Positions 1 to 10,040 of a stretch of 29,312 nucleotides of DNA are shown here, piece after piece. Numbering within the stretch: the first letter of the stretch is position 1; every line of letters starts with the position of its first letter. A model generated the notes under the pieces. The model had not been told where the DNA came from. It saw only the letters and a program-made list of their open reading frames with translations, and did no database searches. Source of the stretch: Lingula anatina. Its lineage: Eukaryota; Brachiopoda; Lingulata; Lingulida; Lingulidae. The translations under genes were made by a program, and so were the position numbers. The stretch spans positions 1-29,312 of the forward strand of contig NW_019773868.1 in NCBI RefSeq assembly GCF_001039355.2, in the 5' to 3' direction.

Positions 1-868
1 TTAATGATGTCCGAAAAGGGTACTCTCCTATACTGTGAATTATTGTCTATACATTCTCTTGAGAAATTACAAGATTTTAAATATTTTTCAAAGACTGCTT
101 TGTGATTAAATTCAAATGCTTTTCAAGGACAAAAAAATGGAATATAAGCCATTATTGAGGCTAAAAGCAATTTCAAGTACTTCTCAAGGCCATAAACTGA
201 ATTTGTGAAAAATGACAAAGTCACAATAATTCATCTCATTAAAGGTGCTTATATGAGTAAAAATGCCAGGAAAGTGCACAGTGACGACAGAAGCAGGCCA
301 TGGCCATATATCCAGATGCACTGTGTCTGTACATAATAACAATATGCACTGTATATGTGCATAATAAAAGTCATCATATTGATAATATGGAAGACATTTA
401 ATAAGTTACAACAATGTTATTTCTAAGGTTTTTAAAATAATCTTAACGAAATAAAATTTAAATCACAAATCTATCTTTTAAATAATACATACATGCAATA
501 CAAATTTAACTAATTGAAAAAAAAAATTACCCCTGGTTTTACAAGTCCTAATTGTTTGTATTTACATATCACTTTATAGGATAGAGCCTGAAAAATAAGG
601 TTAAAAAAAGACATATCTCGCAAGTATAACTCATATAATCATATATGCCATATTAAAAATCCATCAGGTGAATATTACTCTAAATTATCATTCCATCTTA
701 GTAATAATATCTAAAATGAATACTTTTATACAATCTTATTTTGCAAATTTCAAAATTTCTATATAAAAAATCACCTTCATATAGTTTATTATATTAATAT
801 GTCATATCACTGTTCACATTCTGATTACCAATCTATTTATGTCATATTTTATCATAACAATGACCTAC
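1..868. other. AT-rich intronic sequence, no gene seen
   Basis: This stretch lies downstream, in minus-strand sense, of the donor site of cadherin-like exon 2, so it is probably the start of that gene's second intron. I find no exon with bracketing splice sites and no long repeat. Reading frames are short and low-complexity. Confidence 0.5.
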
Positions 869-1089
869 CTGAGTCATGTTTTCTGCATCTATGGCATTTT
901 TAAGAACAAAAGCTCTTCTACTGATGTTCAGGCTGACAAATCCATCAGCAGGCTCTAGGCCCTCAATAACAATATCAGTGACTCCAGGAATGGAAGAATT
1001 TGCAAAATTCAGCAGCAAAGTGCCAGGCAGGGTGTCCTCTGTTATTGGGATAACAGGTGGCATATCCCCACAAACAGAAGGTTCGGCAT
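869..1089 (-). CDS. Cadherin-like protein, exon 2 (start of first cadherin repeat)
   Basis: Internal coding exon. On the minus strand an acceptor (TTTGCAG) ends at 1090 and a donor (GTAGGT) starts at 868. The 221-nt exon begins with two bases that complete a codon left open by exon 1 (G|AT, Asp) and then gives 73 codons ending in phase 0. The peptide contains PPVIPITEDTLPGTLLLNF, which resembles the opening of a cadherin repeat (hydrophobic-x-E-D-x-x-x-G-T), and ends FVLKNAIDAENMTQ, which resembles the later 'L-x-x-x-I/L-D-x-E' calcium-binding stretch of cadherin repeats. Known for the family: such repeats mediate calcium-dependent adhesion outside the cell. Which subfamily (classical, Fat, cadherin-23-like) cannot be told from about 74 residues. 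Later exons lie beyond the window's left edge. Confidence 0.7.
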
Positions 1090-1202
1090 CTGCAAATTAA
1101 TACCAAAATATTCATATTTTAAAGTTTAATGATTTTACAGTTTAATAATTGTTTACAATCCGAGTGAGACCAGAAAGCAATTTTCATGTTTGTTTAAGGG
1201 AG

Positions 1203-1366
1203 TTGCGCACGTGCGCAATCGTCTCAATTCCATGGCCCAGTATCTCGAAAAAGAAACGGTTATGGAATCAAGACACTTGCGCACGCGCACAAGCGTCTCG
1301 ATTCCATGGCCCCGTATCTTGAAATAGAATCGGTTATGGAATCGAGACACTTGCGCACGTGCGCAA
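1203..1366. repeat. 74-bp tandem repeat made of nested palindromes
   Basis: Two adjacent 74-bp units are bounded by three copies of a 16-bp palindrome: exact TTGCGCACGTGCGCAA at 1203-1218 and 1351-1366, and a slightly changed one at 1277-1292. Within each unit a 13-bp arm (GTCTCGATTCCAT, second unit) is the inverse of the end (ATGGAATCGAGAC), so each unit can also form its own stem. It sits in the first intron of the cadherin-like gene. No function is known to me. Confidence 0.85.
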
Positions 1367-1394
1367 CATAGCGAACCTTTCGAGATACGGAGCC

Positions 1395-1460
1395 CAGTAG
1401 CCAGCTATTTCAAAGGGGGTTCTTTTTCTGAAAGTGGACCTTTTTACCATGAAACCTATA
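1395..1460 (+). repeat. Partial copy of 'CGTAGCC...GGCTACG' dispersed repeat
   Basis: The segment reads as a GTAGCCAGC-like end followed by a run of G, TTCTTTTTCTGAAAG and GTGGACCTTTTT. It matches the left half of the fuller copy at 12905-13080. Only one end is present here. It is a dispersed repeat family represented at least three times in the window. Confidence 0.65.
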
Positions 1461-1609
1461 TGTGCTATATTTTCATGTTTTCATAAAAAACAAATAAAAA
1501 CAAGCCCTGGCAAATTCCAAATTATTTTAAGTATATGGAAAAGATGTTAAAATTACAACCCTTGATGAATAGAGGAACACAAAGAAAAAAAGGCCTATAA
1601 TTTCAGACA

Positions 1610-1720
1610 TGCTGAAAATTGCCGGACACCGGCCCTTGACCCACCAATCAGGCAGTCGGGCCGACAATATTCTTAAAATTTTAGTGATTGTCGGCCCAAA
1701 TTGGCCAGCAATAATTTCTG
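1610..1720. repeat. Imperfect inverted repeat with CGGGCCGACAAT motif
   Basis: A GTCGGGCCGACAAT motif is followed about 35 bases later by ATTGTCGGCCC, which gives a foldback. Related GGCCGGCAATAT and GGCCTGCATTGCC motifs occur near 2813-2885 together with a similar CAGACATGCTGAAAA motif on the opposite strand. This suggests two diverged copies of one short repeat in opposite orientation. Confidence 0.4.
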
Positions 1721-2052
1721 ACTCACCTAGTGAAACTTTCTTACGAAATATTTTATTTCTCAAACTTTGTAATCTTATCCGAAATAAAAAAATTAAAGAA
1801 GCCATTATCATTCTTTACTCACTAAAAAACGATGGGGGCAGCCATTTTCAATAGGAACGCAGTATAAAGTAAGCACCCAGCATTTACTATCTGTCAGCTG
1901 ATTGGTCATAATTGAGGCACAGAAAACATGTGGCGTGCAATTTGTGTGAGGGTGATTAGTGGTTTTTTTTTTTATCTGCATTGTCATTTTCTGAACATTT
2001 GTATAAGCTACGAAATATTTCTCATCCCAGCAGCTTTCCAAGTACAAGTGAG

Positions 2053-2074
2053 TGACGTCACAACGCACTTCCGG
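2053..2074. promoter_or_regulatory. CRE plus ETS motif pair
   Basis: A perfect palindromic cAMP-response-type element, TGACGTCA (2053-2060), is followed six bases later by ACTTCCGG (2067-2074), an ETS-family core. Close CRE/ETS pairs are common in CpG-type animal promoters. No first exon can be assigned next to it, so it could be an intronic enhancer of the cadherin-like gene, an unseen promoter, or chance. Confidence 0.3.
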
Positions 2075-3857
2075 TTATCGTCGAGATCTTGAAGGGATTA
2101 GCCTTACGGTTTGCTGCACATTTAAAGCGTTTTATCTCAAAATATACGCAACTGCTTGGATTGAAATTTACAACACTTATTCTTCACATAATATCACACT
2201 TATGTATGTAATTTGAGAGCTTTAGCTATCATATGTTTTCTACAATGCCCATTCAAATTAGAAAAAGAGCTATTTTCCGTCGATTTCTTAAGGGCAAGTC
2301 TATGATTTCTTATAAAAGTAATAAACTTATTCCTCAACCATAAGAGTTACATAAATACCATAATTTGTTTGAAAATTCAATTTAATGTTAAGCTCTATGT
2401 AATGCAAGTTAAAGTAAAGTGTAGGTTGGGATAATTTAACATTTTTTCTTAAGCTGCTGTAAGAAACTCAAAACTTGGAAAAGTGCTCTTGGGTAGTTTA
2501 GATGGATGATTTATCTCAAGTAAGGTCTGGTTTAAGGTTAGTCCAGGAAAATTGCAGTTTACCTCTGGAAAATTTGCTTTCTGTGAGTTTTGATGCCTTT
2601 TCGGCCCTGTTTACCTTAAAGTCATATTACCCAGATGTTATCTGAGCAGTAAAATGTCTCTTCAATAAAAGATCTGTTCAAAGATGCAGTTATTTGATTT
2701 TTATTTCCGTAATTGCTACTCAACTGTCCTTTTAAAGTGTATAAGGCAGCAGATAAAAGTGCACAATTTTTATGCAAAATAGGGTAATATACAAATTAAT
2801 GCAAAAAACATTCGGGCCGGCAATATCTTGTCTGGGCCTGCAATATTCAGATCTAAGCAGGCCAATTGGCCTGCATTGCCCTCAGAGTTTTCAGCATGTC
2901 TGTAATTTTCAAAATCAGGAAAAGAATTCTAGCTCTAATAGAACAACATTTACACATTACCAAAATTTGTAATAAAATGTTGCCATTAACAGTGTCCTTT
3001 CCTTCCATTTTGAATGAACATGATAATGACACAGAGCATCACACAACAGCACCTATTATAAAAAACTGCTTAGGTGTATTGGAAAGTAAATGAGTATAAG
3101 TGTTTCATTAAATCTACAAAATCTACACAATGAAGGAAAAAGTAAGAAATTACAAAAGAGGTATCAAAAGTCGTACAAGCGCTGCTTCCATACACATTAA
3201 ACAATTAATAATACAAAATGAAAACTGGCACCATAATTAAGAAAAAAGACTGGTCACTAACCATATGACCAGTGGATAATTTCAGATACTTTTCAAGTTA
3301 AAAATAAATAAAATTTCATCCCTGTTCTATAAGATTATTCCCACAAGTATACTCAGAGCATCACACAAAGTGTCAACCACAGGGATTAAATAGCAAAATG
3401 CTTTGTGCATCATGATAAAAATGTATAATAAATATCAACCTAAAACAAGGAGAAACCCCAGTGCATTCAAATACAATTAGAAAATGGATAAATCAAGCAG
3501 AGTTTTAAAAACTGGATTTTATCTGATAATTTGAGAAGAGACAATGGTTATTGAGCAGCTGTATTAAATTCTATACAGGATAAGTGTGCAAAATACAAAT
3601 ATGTAACTACATACTTTGACACTTTTACAAATAAAAGAGAAAGGAGAAAACTAAGTAACTGCAGAATTTATAACAAATGTCACTGCAGTATGAAGCAATG
3701 TGCAGCAACAATTTATACATAAAACTAAAATTGCACCATAGACCACAACTGGAGACCCACAGAAAAAGTGGTGAACCAACTACATTGACTTTTTTCATAT
3801 TCTTTTGGACAGTTTTCCTGACATTCATGTGGATAATTTTCATAATACAAAATTCTA
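2075..3857. other. Intronic, no gene seen
   Basis: AT-rich sequence inside the large first intron of the cadherin-like gene. Open frames here are short, lack splice-site support and show no recognisable domain. Apart from the diverged repeat near 2813-2885, I see nothing to annotate. Confidence 0.5.
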
Positions 3858-4149
3858 GGCCGCATTCACATCGAGAAGAGCAAGGCTCTACAAAGTCAAG
3901 ACCTTAACATGGTGGCCGTACATGAAAGGAAAACCGCCTAATCTTTTAATAGTCTATCCGCCTCTCACACACCTACCCATGCTTCGTCCCTGCGGGGGTA
4001 AGTCATTAAACCTCGGTTCCATTGGAATGACGCATGGGGAGGCGTGTGAGAGACCATTAAAGGATTAGAAGGTTTTCCTTTCATGTACGTCCGCCATATT
4101 TTGGTCTCGGCCTTATTGAGCCTTAGCTCTTCTCGATGTGAATGTGGCC
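3858..4149. mobile_element. Full-length MITE, 292 bp, long terminal inverted repeats
   Basis: The left end GGCCGCATTCACATCGAGAA is matched by the inverse of the right end (TTCTCGATGTGAATGTGGCC), and the inverted homology runs about 110 bases inward, including GTACATGAAAGGAAAACC and CGCCTCTCACAC. The core (about 3980-4040) is not palindromic and contains CTGCGGGGGTAAGTCATTAA. There is no coding capacity, so this is a non-autonomous DNA transposon. TA or TTA-like bases flank it, but a clean target duplication is not certain. A partial copy in opposite orientation lies at 11104-11281. Confidence 0.85.
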
Positions 4150-4800
4150 ATAGACCATGGTGGAAGTGACTTCAAAAGACTCAGATGTGGTGTATCTTGC
4201 ATAACAACGTCTCACATGAATGCATTATAACCCGCTTATGGACTGTGGTCTAAATAAGATAGATCCCTCATCAGTAATGGTTATGTGACATCCACTCGTG
4301 CTACACACCCATGTATGCCACATAACCCTCGCTGACTCAGGGTGTATCTATTACCCTCCGAACTCCCCACCCCCCACCCACCCCAACCCCCCCGGCAACA
4401 GGCCTGCAACGGATCATATATCCCTACAAAGAGTTGGTATTGAACGTCATCAACTTCATTCCAAAGTAATTATTATATAACAGGATTATCAATCAAAAAT
4501 ATTACTTTCAGTAAAGACAAGTATATGAGGCATATTTTTTTGACATTAGATTACTTTTGCACAAAAACACAATATAAAAAGTTTAGTCTTGACAAGGCAA
4601 GGGAAATGAACTTATGTCAATTGAACTTATGACAATTATGTAGCTTGTGTACAAACATTTATTCTAAACCTATTGCCAGAAAATATAAAATAAGCTACAA
4701 AAATTAGCAACAATAGATGAATATCTGACCAAAAATAAAAATTGGGCCATCTTCAAAAATGTTGTTTCACTTCACACTGAAGATTGCCACTTTTTAATTA

Positions 4801-5742
4801 GGCCACACTTTTTTATTTTTATGGATGACTTCCTGCGCGCGCACCGATTTTCGTCCGTTCTCCAAAAAAAAAAAAAAAAAAATCCCCCCCTCCCCCCCCC
4901 ATCGAAGTCAGTTGTCGCAAACGTCGTTATTGAATTTGCCGGAAAATGTGCTTTCTGCGCATGCGTATTACTGCCATGTGGAAATATGGCCGCTTTGCCA
5001 TCAAATTCATCTCTAGGATTACTTTCAAATTACAGGACAATTAATTATATAAAGTCATAAAGAGAACGGGGCCGTCGTTTAGGATTGTTATGTCATTGAT
5101 ATTGGGCATGGAGATATCCAATTTTTTACAATTATGCGAAAGCTGGCGGCGGCCAGCAATTATCGCCCGGAAAATTTCAGTGATATTCTGTCCAAAGCAA
5201 CACAAACCAGGTTTTTTTGTAGCGAAAAAAAAAAGGGTCGACAGGGCGTCGAGGTATTTGGTGGGCTGTAGGTCGGTCAGGTCACCCGACAGTTTGGGTG
5301 CTTCATGTGAGTCGAAGTAGACCAAATGGCATTGACCGAAATGACCTTTTATAAAATTGGTAGTATTAAGCATATCTTTGCATCATTTTTTCCATAAAAA
5401 CTTAATGTATCTAGATCAAATTTTACCCAGAGTGGACATTTATCCAGCAAAAGGGGTGGTTCTTTCTAACCCCCTGGCTACGGGCCCGTCTATTCATGAC
5501 TTTTTTTTTTTTTTACCTTTCTACGAAGTATTGACAATGCTTTAATATTTTGAGAGCATGGATAAAGACATATTGTTAGTTTGGTACGTGTTTCTGTGGT
5601 AAATTTGTGTTTCCAGCTGTGTACTGACAGCATTCCTTTACTTATGCAGCATTTTTTTTTTGGACTGTTTTTTTTTTTCGCCATCTCGCACCGATTTCGG
5701 GGTCCCAAGAGGATGTGATCCATAAAAATAAAAAGTGTGGCC
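4801..5742. mobile_element. Non-autonomous DNA transposon, 942 bp, TA-flanked
   Basis: The left terminus begins GGCCACACTTTTTTATTTTT and the right terminus is its near-perfect inverse, ending AAAAATAAAAAGTGTGGCC. The inverted repeat is about 28 bases, with patchy similarity further in (both ends carry GCACCGATTT). A TA dinucleotide immediately flanks each end (4799-4800 and 5743-5744), consistent with a TA target duplication. Inside are long A and C runs (4863-4895), T runs (5502-5514, 5651-5678), a GCGCATGCG motif and a nested copy of the dispersed repeat annotated at 5385-5490. No transposase is recognisable. Confidence 0.75.
5385..5490 (+). repeat. Partial copy of 'CGTAGCC...GGCTACG' dispersed repeat
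   Basis: It contains CAAATTTTACCCAGAGTGGA, the G-rich/C-rich GGGGTGGTTCTTTC segment and the end CCCCCTGGCTACGGGCCCG, matching the right two-thirds of the copy at 12905-13080. It is nested inside the 942-bp TIR element. Confidence 0.7.
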
Positions 5743-6204
5743 TAAGATATGTATAGGGCATCAAACTGAAGCTCATTGTTTCAAGTTTCACAGAGATGTA
5801 TCATCGTTGCTCATTCTAGCACCATAAATGGCTACCATCCTTTAAAATGAATAATGTGCACCCGGGGCTAGTTGGCCCCCTTGACTCGGGGCAAGTTGGA
5901 CCCTCATATTACCCACAAACCTTTGCGCGCAACGCTGTTTGAAATAAACAAGTTGGTGAAATTGACAAAGCTTGCCGGTGTCTATTACCGTCTGATTGAT
6001 TTTTTAAATTTTCTCTCTGGTGTCTTTTTGAGAATTTATATTAGAAATATTCTGTTGATTGTAAGTATTAAAAAGCAAATCCATTGGACTTTCCGTAGAA
6101 AAAAACATTTATTTTGCCTTAATTCATTGTAAGGGGATTCCCTTTGTATTTATAGTGTTATATGTGGCCCCAAGGGGATTTTCCANACTATACGAATGAC
6201 TTAC

Positions 6205-6274
6205 CTGAGTGTCCAAAATGTCCAACCACTAACAGCAGGATCAGAACAATGCTTTGCCCCATAATATTCTTCAT
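6205..6274 (-). CDS. Cadherin-like protein, exon 1 (start codon and signal peptide)
   Basis: The ATG at 6274-6272 opens 23 codons plus one base before a consensus donor (CTCAG|GTAAGT, donor G at 6204). The peptide, MKNIMGQSIVLILLLVVGHF then GHS, has a short polar start, a hydrophobic core (about residues 8-18) and small or polar residues after it, a standard secretory signal peptide. The exon ends in phase 1 and joins exon 2 in frame across the 'n' at 6186, giving an Asp at the junction and a mature N-terminus around AEPSVCGD. The ATG has A at +4 and a purine (A) at -3. Transcription start and any 5' non-coding exon are not resolved. Confidence 0.7.
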
Positions 6275-6794
6275 CTTAATTATCCTTGTTCATCAAAATA
6301 TTGTCAGTGCAGGTTAGTCATCTTTCTCCTTATTCATACTCTAACTTTAGGATATCATGTTTCTGCTACTATCTGAAAAAAGAGAAATAAATTTATAATA
6401 CTTATTATTAAAAAGAGTTAACTTTTTGATCAGCAAGACCACAATTCATATTTTTTTCACTGACCAGGAATGGAGAGCTTATGCTAAGTAAGTTACTTTC
6501 AGTACACTACTAGAACTCAGTATGAAAAATCTTAACATAGATTTTTAGAGTCACAAGCTCATTATTATCAATGAAAGATTTTTAGTAACATTTAATTTAA
6601 ACAGGCATACAAATTAAAGTAGTTTTAGATGGACATTTTTCACAAAAACAACACTTTTACAGCATCAAACACTCTAAATAAACAAGATCTACAGTATTTC
6701 AAATTTAACGTCTATCATGCGCCTACTAGTAAGTATGTAGAAATTAAGAACTAAAAATCACATTTACATCCTGCGATTGTTACATACTTTGCAT

Positions 6795-6807
6795 GTCACG
6801 TGACTCA
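6795..6807. promoter_or_regulatory. CLEAR-type E-box overlapping an AP-1 site
   Basis: GTCACGTGAC (6795-6804) is a 10-bp palindrome identical to the core bound by MiT/TFE and USF-type bHLH-ZIP factors. It overlaps TGACTCA (6801-6807), the AP-1 core. It lies about 520 bp upstream of the start codon of the cadherin-like exon 1 on the minus strand, a plausible proximal promoter position. Function is inferred from the motif only. Confidence 0.35.
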
Positions 6808-7449
6808 GATACTAGCATATGAATGAACGGGTGGGAAGTAGTGTGGAAAAACTGCTCAACCTACTTTCCATCAGTGAAGACTGAGAGAGCAGGCATACCA
6901 TGTTGACTGTACTAATTTAACAAGTCAATACAGTGGACAATGCAAAGAAAAAACTTTTAAGCACACAAGAGGGATATAAAGAAGGAGTATGACACAAAAC
7001 TTGCACGAATAAAAGTAGGATTTTAACAGAGAGGGCGATGGCATGTCAACAGAGGTTAAATAGAGGATCTGAGAGGCGATACCGCCTTCGGATATTGTAC
7101 CACCAGCTGGAGTAACAGCATTCCTTTGGAAACCCCCCACCCCAAAAAAAAAAGAAAAGGGACACCACCACCAGTCATGTGCTTGACAAGCTCTATAAAA
7201 TGCAATAAACAAGAGTTCTCAAAATATGCAAAAAAAAAAAAAAAAAATGCAATACAAAAACATAACGGTAAAAAATGGTCCAATCAACCAGATTTTCGAA
7301 TTGACCTGTATTTTCCTAACATTGATCACTCCTGTGATTTTCAAGACAATATACCTATTGGTTTTCCTCAAAATGTGTTATCAGTGTTGCACATGTGCTG
7401 ACAAAAGAGAAAACGTAAGGGCAACACTGGGCATATCTCTGCTAGTTTT

Positions 7450-7780
7450 GAAGATATGAAGGGCAAGAAAACATGCAATGTTCAGTTCATGGTGAAAAAG
7501 TAGGTCAAAGGTCAATTTCAAGGTCACAGTATATGACTTCCTTTTCAACTTCTATAGTAATTTGGGGTTTTTCTTTACCAATTTTGGAGATATAAAGGGC
7601 AGAAAACATGCAAAGTACAGTTCACCATAAAAAGTTCAGTTCATGGTAAAAAAGTAGGTCAAAGGTTAATTTCAAGGTCACGATATATGACTTGCTAATC
7701 AAGTTCTATAGTAACTATGACATTTCTTTGCCCTTTTTGGTGACATAAAGGGCAGAAACACGCAAAGTACAGTTTATCAT
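7450..7780. repeat. About 150-bp tandem repeat carrying AGGTCA motifs
   Basis: About two units share GATAT(G/A)AAGGGCA, AAACATGCAA, GTTCAGTTCATGGT, AAAGTAGGTCAAAGGT, TTCAAGGTCA and TATATGACTT, with a third unit starting near 7741 and cut at the 'n' (7781). The first unit contains a perfect DR1 nuclear-receptor-type element, AGGTCA-a-AGGTCA (7502-7514), and a third half-site at 7521-7526. In the second unit the middle half-site is AGGTTA (7663-7668). Confidence 0.7.
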
Positions 7781-7791
7781 NGATCACGATA

Positions 7792-7980
7792 TTACGCATT
7801 CCAGGCTTTCAAAAGAGCTTCTTTGTTCGCCGTCACCCACTGCTCAAGGGTCGCCATCTTTTGGTTTAGACGCTTACATTCTTCTGGATTCCTGTCGATT
7901 CCACATTGGTAGAACCGAAACATGTCGGCCAACAGAACGGCACCGGGAAAACCAAACCCAGCCATCTGTTCAGCTGTCAT
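7792..7980 (-). CDS. NMRAL1: NmrA-like family protein (NMRAL1-like), last exon
   Basis: C-terminal exon. An acceptor (TTATCTTGTAG) ends at 7981 and the frame starts in phase 0 with MTAEQMAGFGFPGAVLLADM, runs through MFRFYQ, and ends KEALLKAWNA before a TAA at 7794-7792. NMRAL1/HSCARG proteins end with the same pattern: a 'GFPGA-x-x-L-x-x-MF-x-F' stretch, then a Leu-x-x-Trp-containing helix (here LEQWV). The family has an NmrA/SDR-type Rossmann fold that binds NADP(H); human NMRAL1 acts as a redox sensor and has no proven catalytic reaction. The 'n' at 7781 lies only 11 bases past the stop, so the 3' UTR is not visible here. Confidence 0.85.
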   Translation of the reverse strand: MTAEQMAGFGFPGAVLLADMFRFYQCGIDRNPEECKRLNQKMATLEQWVTANKEALLKAWNA

Positions 7981-8104
7981 CTACAAGATAAATAAATGAA
8001 AGAATGGATGCATATGTAAATAAATAGATTAGAATAAACAAGGCAGAAAAGCTGTCAAATGTACAGACAAAAAGCTGAAAATGACAATGCACAAAATAGG
8101 CTAC

Positions 8105-9280
8105 TGTCAGTTCTGATGCAAAAGTATATTATGCTTAACAGCATATTCAACATATTCAAATTTTAATTATGCTCAACAGGTAATACCAATGTAAGTAAAA
8201 TGTGTAACAAGCATAAGGCTTCAGGCCCATGGAATTTCAAATTCACACTTTGAAAATGCCAGAATGAGAAAAATGAAAATTTCACACAAAATTGCATAAA
8301 TTCAATGATAAATGATAACCCAATTGAGCTGGCTTTCTAATTTGAACTGCATGCCAATCTTAAAAATCATGATTATAAGTTAAAAATAATAATAAGTAAC
8401 ACATTTTTCTTTTCATAATGTTTGTAGTAGCAGTGCAAGAAGATTTTTGTCAATTTTGATGTAACAGTACATAATAAATTACAGAATAATTATCACCAAT
8501 TTTTGATTATTGACTATAAATAGCATGGACATGCAGAAAATTTGATTACCATTCGGATTCATGTCCATGGAAGCTCTGAGTTCCACAATGAATATGCCAA
8601 CAGGATAAAAATGAATATTTGATTAAAATGTATAACTCCCAGAAAAAGAAGCCAATTAGACTGCTTTTCCAACTCGGGCTGCATTTTAGTACTGTGTTTC
8701 CTTTTTAAAAGTTTGACAATCATAAGTAACATGGTTTTCCCAAAATGGTAATCATGGCAGCAGCACCCAAAATTGTGTTTTCTTCTATTTTGAAGCAACA
8801 TTACATAATGCTTAACAGCATATATGACCATCAATTTTTATTTAATAGAATATTAGTAACATGGACTTTCAGAAAACATGACAAGCAAAGGTCTTCAGGA
8901 TCATGGAACTTCAAAGTCACACCTTGAAAATGCCAATAAGTGAAAAATTAAATTTTCACAAAAAAACTGTTTAACTGCCAGAGAAATTTACCAAACAGAC
9001 TGCATTGCCTACTGAAGTTATATTTTAGTCCCATGTTTCTTTTCTGTAAGTTTGAGAACAGTAAGTGACATGGTTTTCCTTAAATGGTCATCATGGGAGC
9101 AGTGCCCAAAATAGGGGTTTCTTCAAATTTTGATGCAACATTACATAATGTTTAACAGCATAATGACCATCAATTTTTAATAATAAAATATTAGTATCAT
9201 GGATATTCAGATAATGTGACTAGCATATGTCTTCAGGCCCATGGAACTTCGAAGTCACACCTTAAAAATGCCAAAATGTA
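8105..9280. repeat. About 335-bp diverged tandem repeat, about 3.5 units, in an NMRAL1-like intron
   Basis: The anchor CTTCAGG-C-CATGGAA recurs near 8219, 8557 (changed), 8892 and 9231, spaced about 335-338 bases. Each unit also carries AAAATGCCA, TTTCACA, a GTAACATGGTTTTCC-like segment, TTTTGATGCAACATTACATA and ATGACCATCAATTTTT. The copies differ at many positions, so the array is old. It lies in the intron between the last two exons of the NMRAL1-like gene. Short open frames here are by-products. Confidence 0.75.
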
Positions 9281-10040
9281 AGCAAGACAGCACTGTTCTG
9301 AAATGGTTCCCCATTTTCCCCATTTTTAACAATTTTTTAACATAAAACAAAATTACCAGTTTACTGCCATTTTTATATGATCAACTAAGAAAATTGATGA
9401 GATGGGAAAAATATCACTATAACAGTGTTAAATGTCCAATTTCCTCCATTCTGAGATTCTGAACACAGTGAATGATTGAATCTGACAAACCGCAATGATA
9501 TGAGTTTATTTCCATTTTTGAAAGTTTATTACACAATACACGATGACAAGTTTACCATCATTTTTACATAATCAACTAACAATGTTGAAAAGATGCAGGA
9601 AATGTCAAACAAACACTTTTACGTGTCTTATTAGTTAAATAATGAGACTGTTAACAGCCTAAGAATTGAATCTGAGGAAATGTGAAAAAAACAGCATAAC
9701 TTCTAAAATAATGGCCTGATTATGCTAATTTTCGAACTCAACCTGTGTTTTAGTAAGATTGACTAATCCTGTGAGTTTAATGACAATTGGCTTAGGCCTA
9801 TCTGTTTTTCTTATATTGTGTTTATAGTGTTGCATATATGCTGAAAAGTGAAAAAACAGCATAACTGCTAAAATAGTGGCCCGATCATGCTGATTTTCGA
9901 ACTTGACCTGCGTTTTATGAATATTCATCAGCTCTGTAAATATAAAGCCAAAAAGTAAAACTGTCTTCCACTTATCATGTTTACGCTGAAAGTGCACGGC
10001 GACGACAGGCACATGTGATGGCAATATGTACAGACACATC
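9281..10040. other. Intronic, weak repeat similarity only
   Basis: Part of the NMRAL1-like intron. A stretch of roughly 120-160 bases occurs twice (from about 9700 and about 9840), containing CATAACT(T/G)CTAAAAT, ATTTTCGAACT and ACCTG(T/C)GTTTTA. It also resembles 7270-7400. No exon is seen. Confidence 0.45.

Larger units (their letters stand above)
6275..7780. other. Intergenic region between cadherin-like 5' end and NMRAL1-like 3' end
   Basis: Both neighbours lie on the minus strand, so this interval should hold the promoter of the cadherin-like gene on its left side and the 3' flank of the NMRAL1-like gene on its right. I see the E-box/AP-1 motif at 6795-6807, A-rich runs (7145-7155, 7228-7246) and the tandem repeat at 7450-7780, but no other gene. 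Confidence 0.45.
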
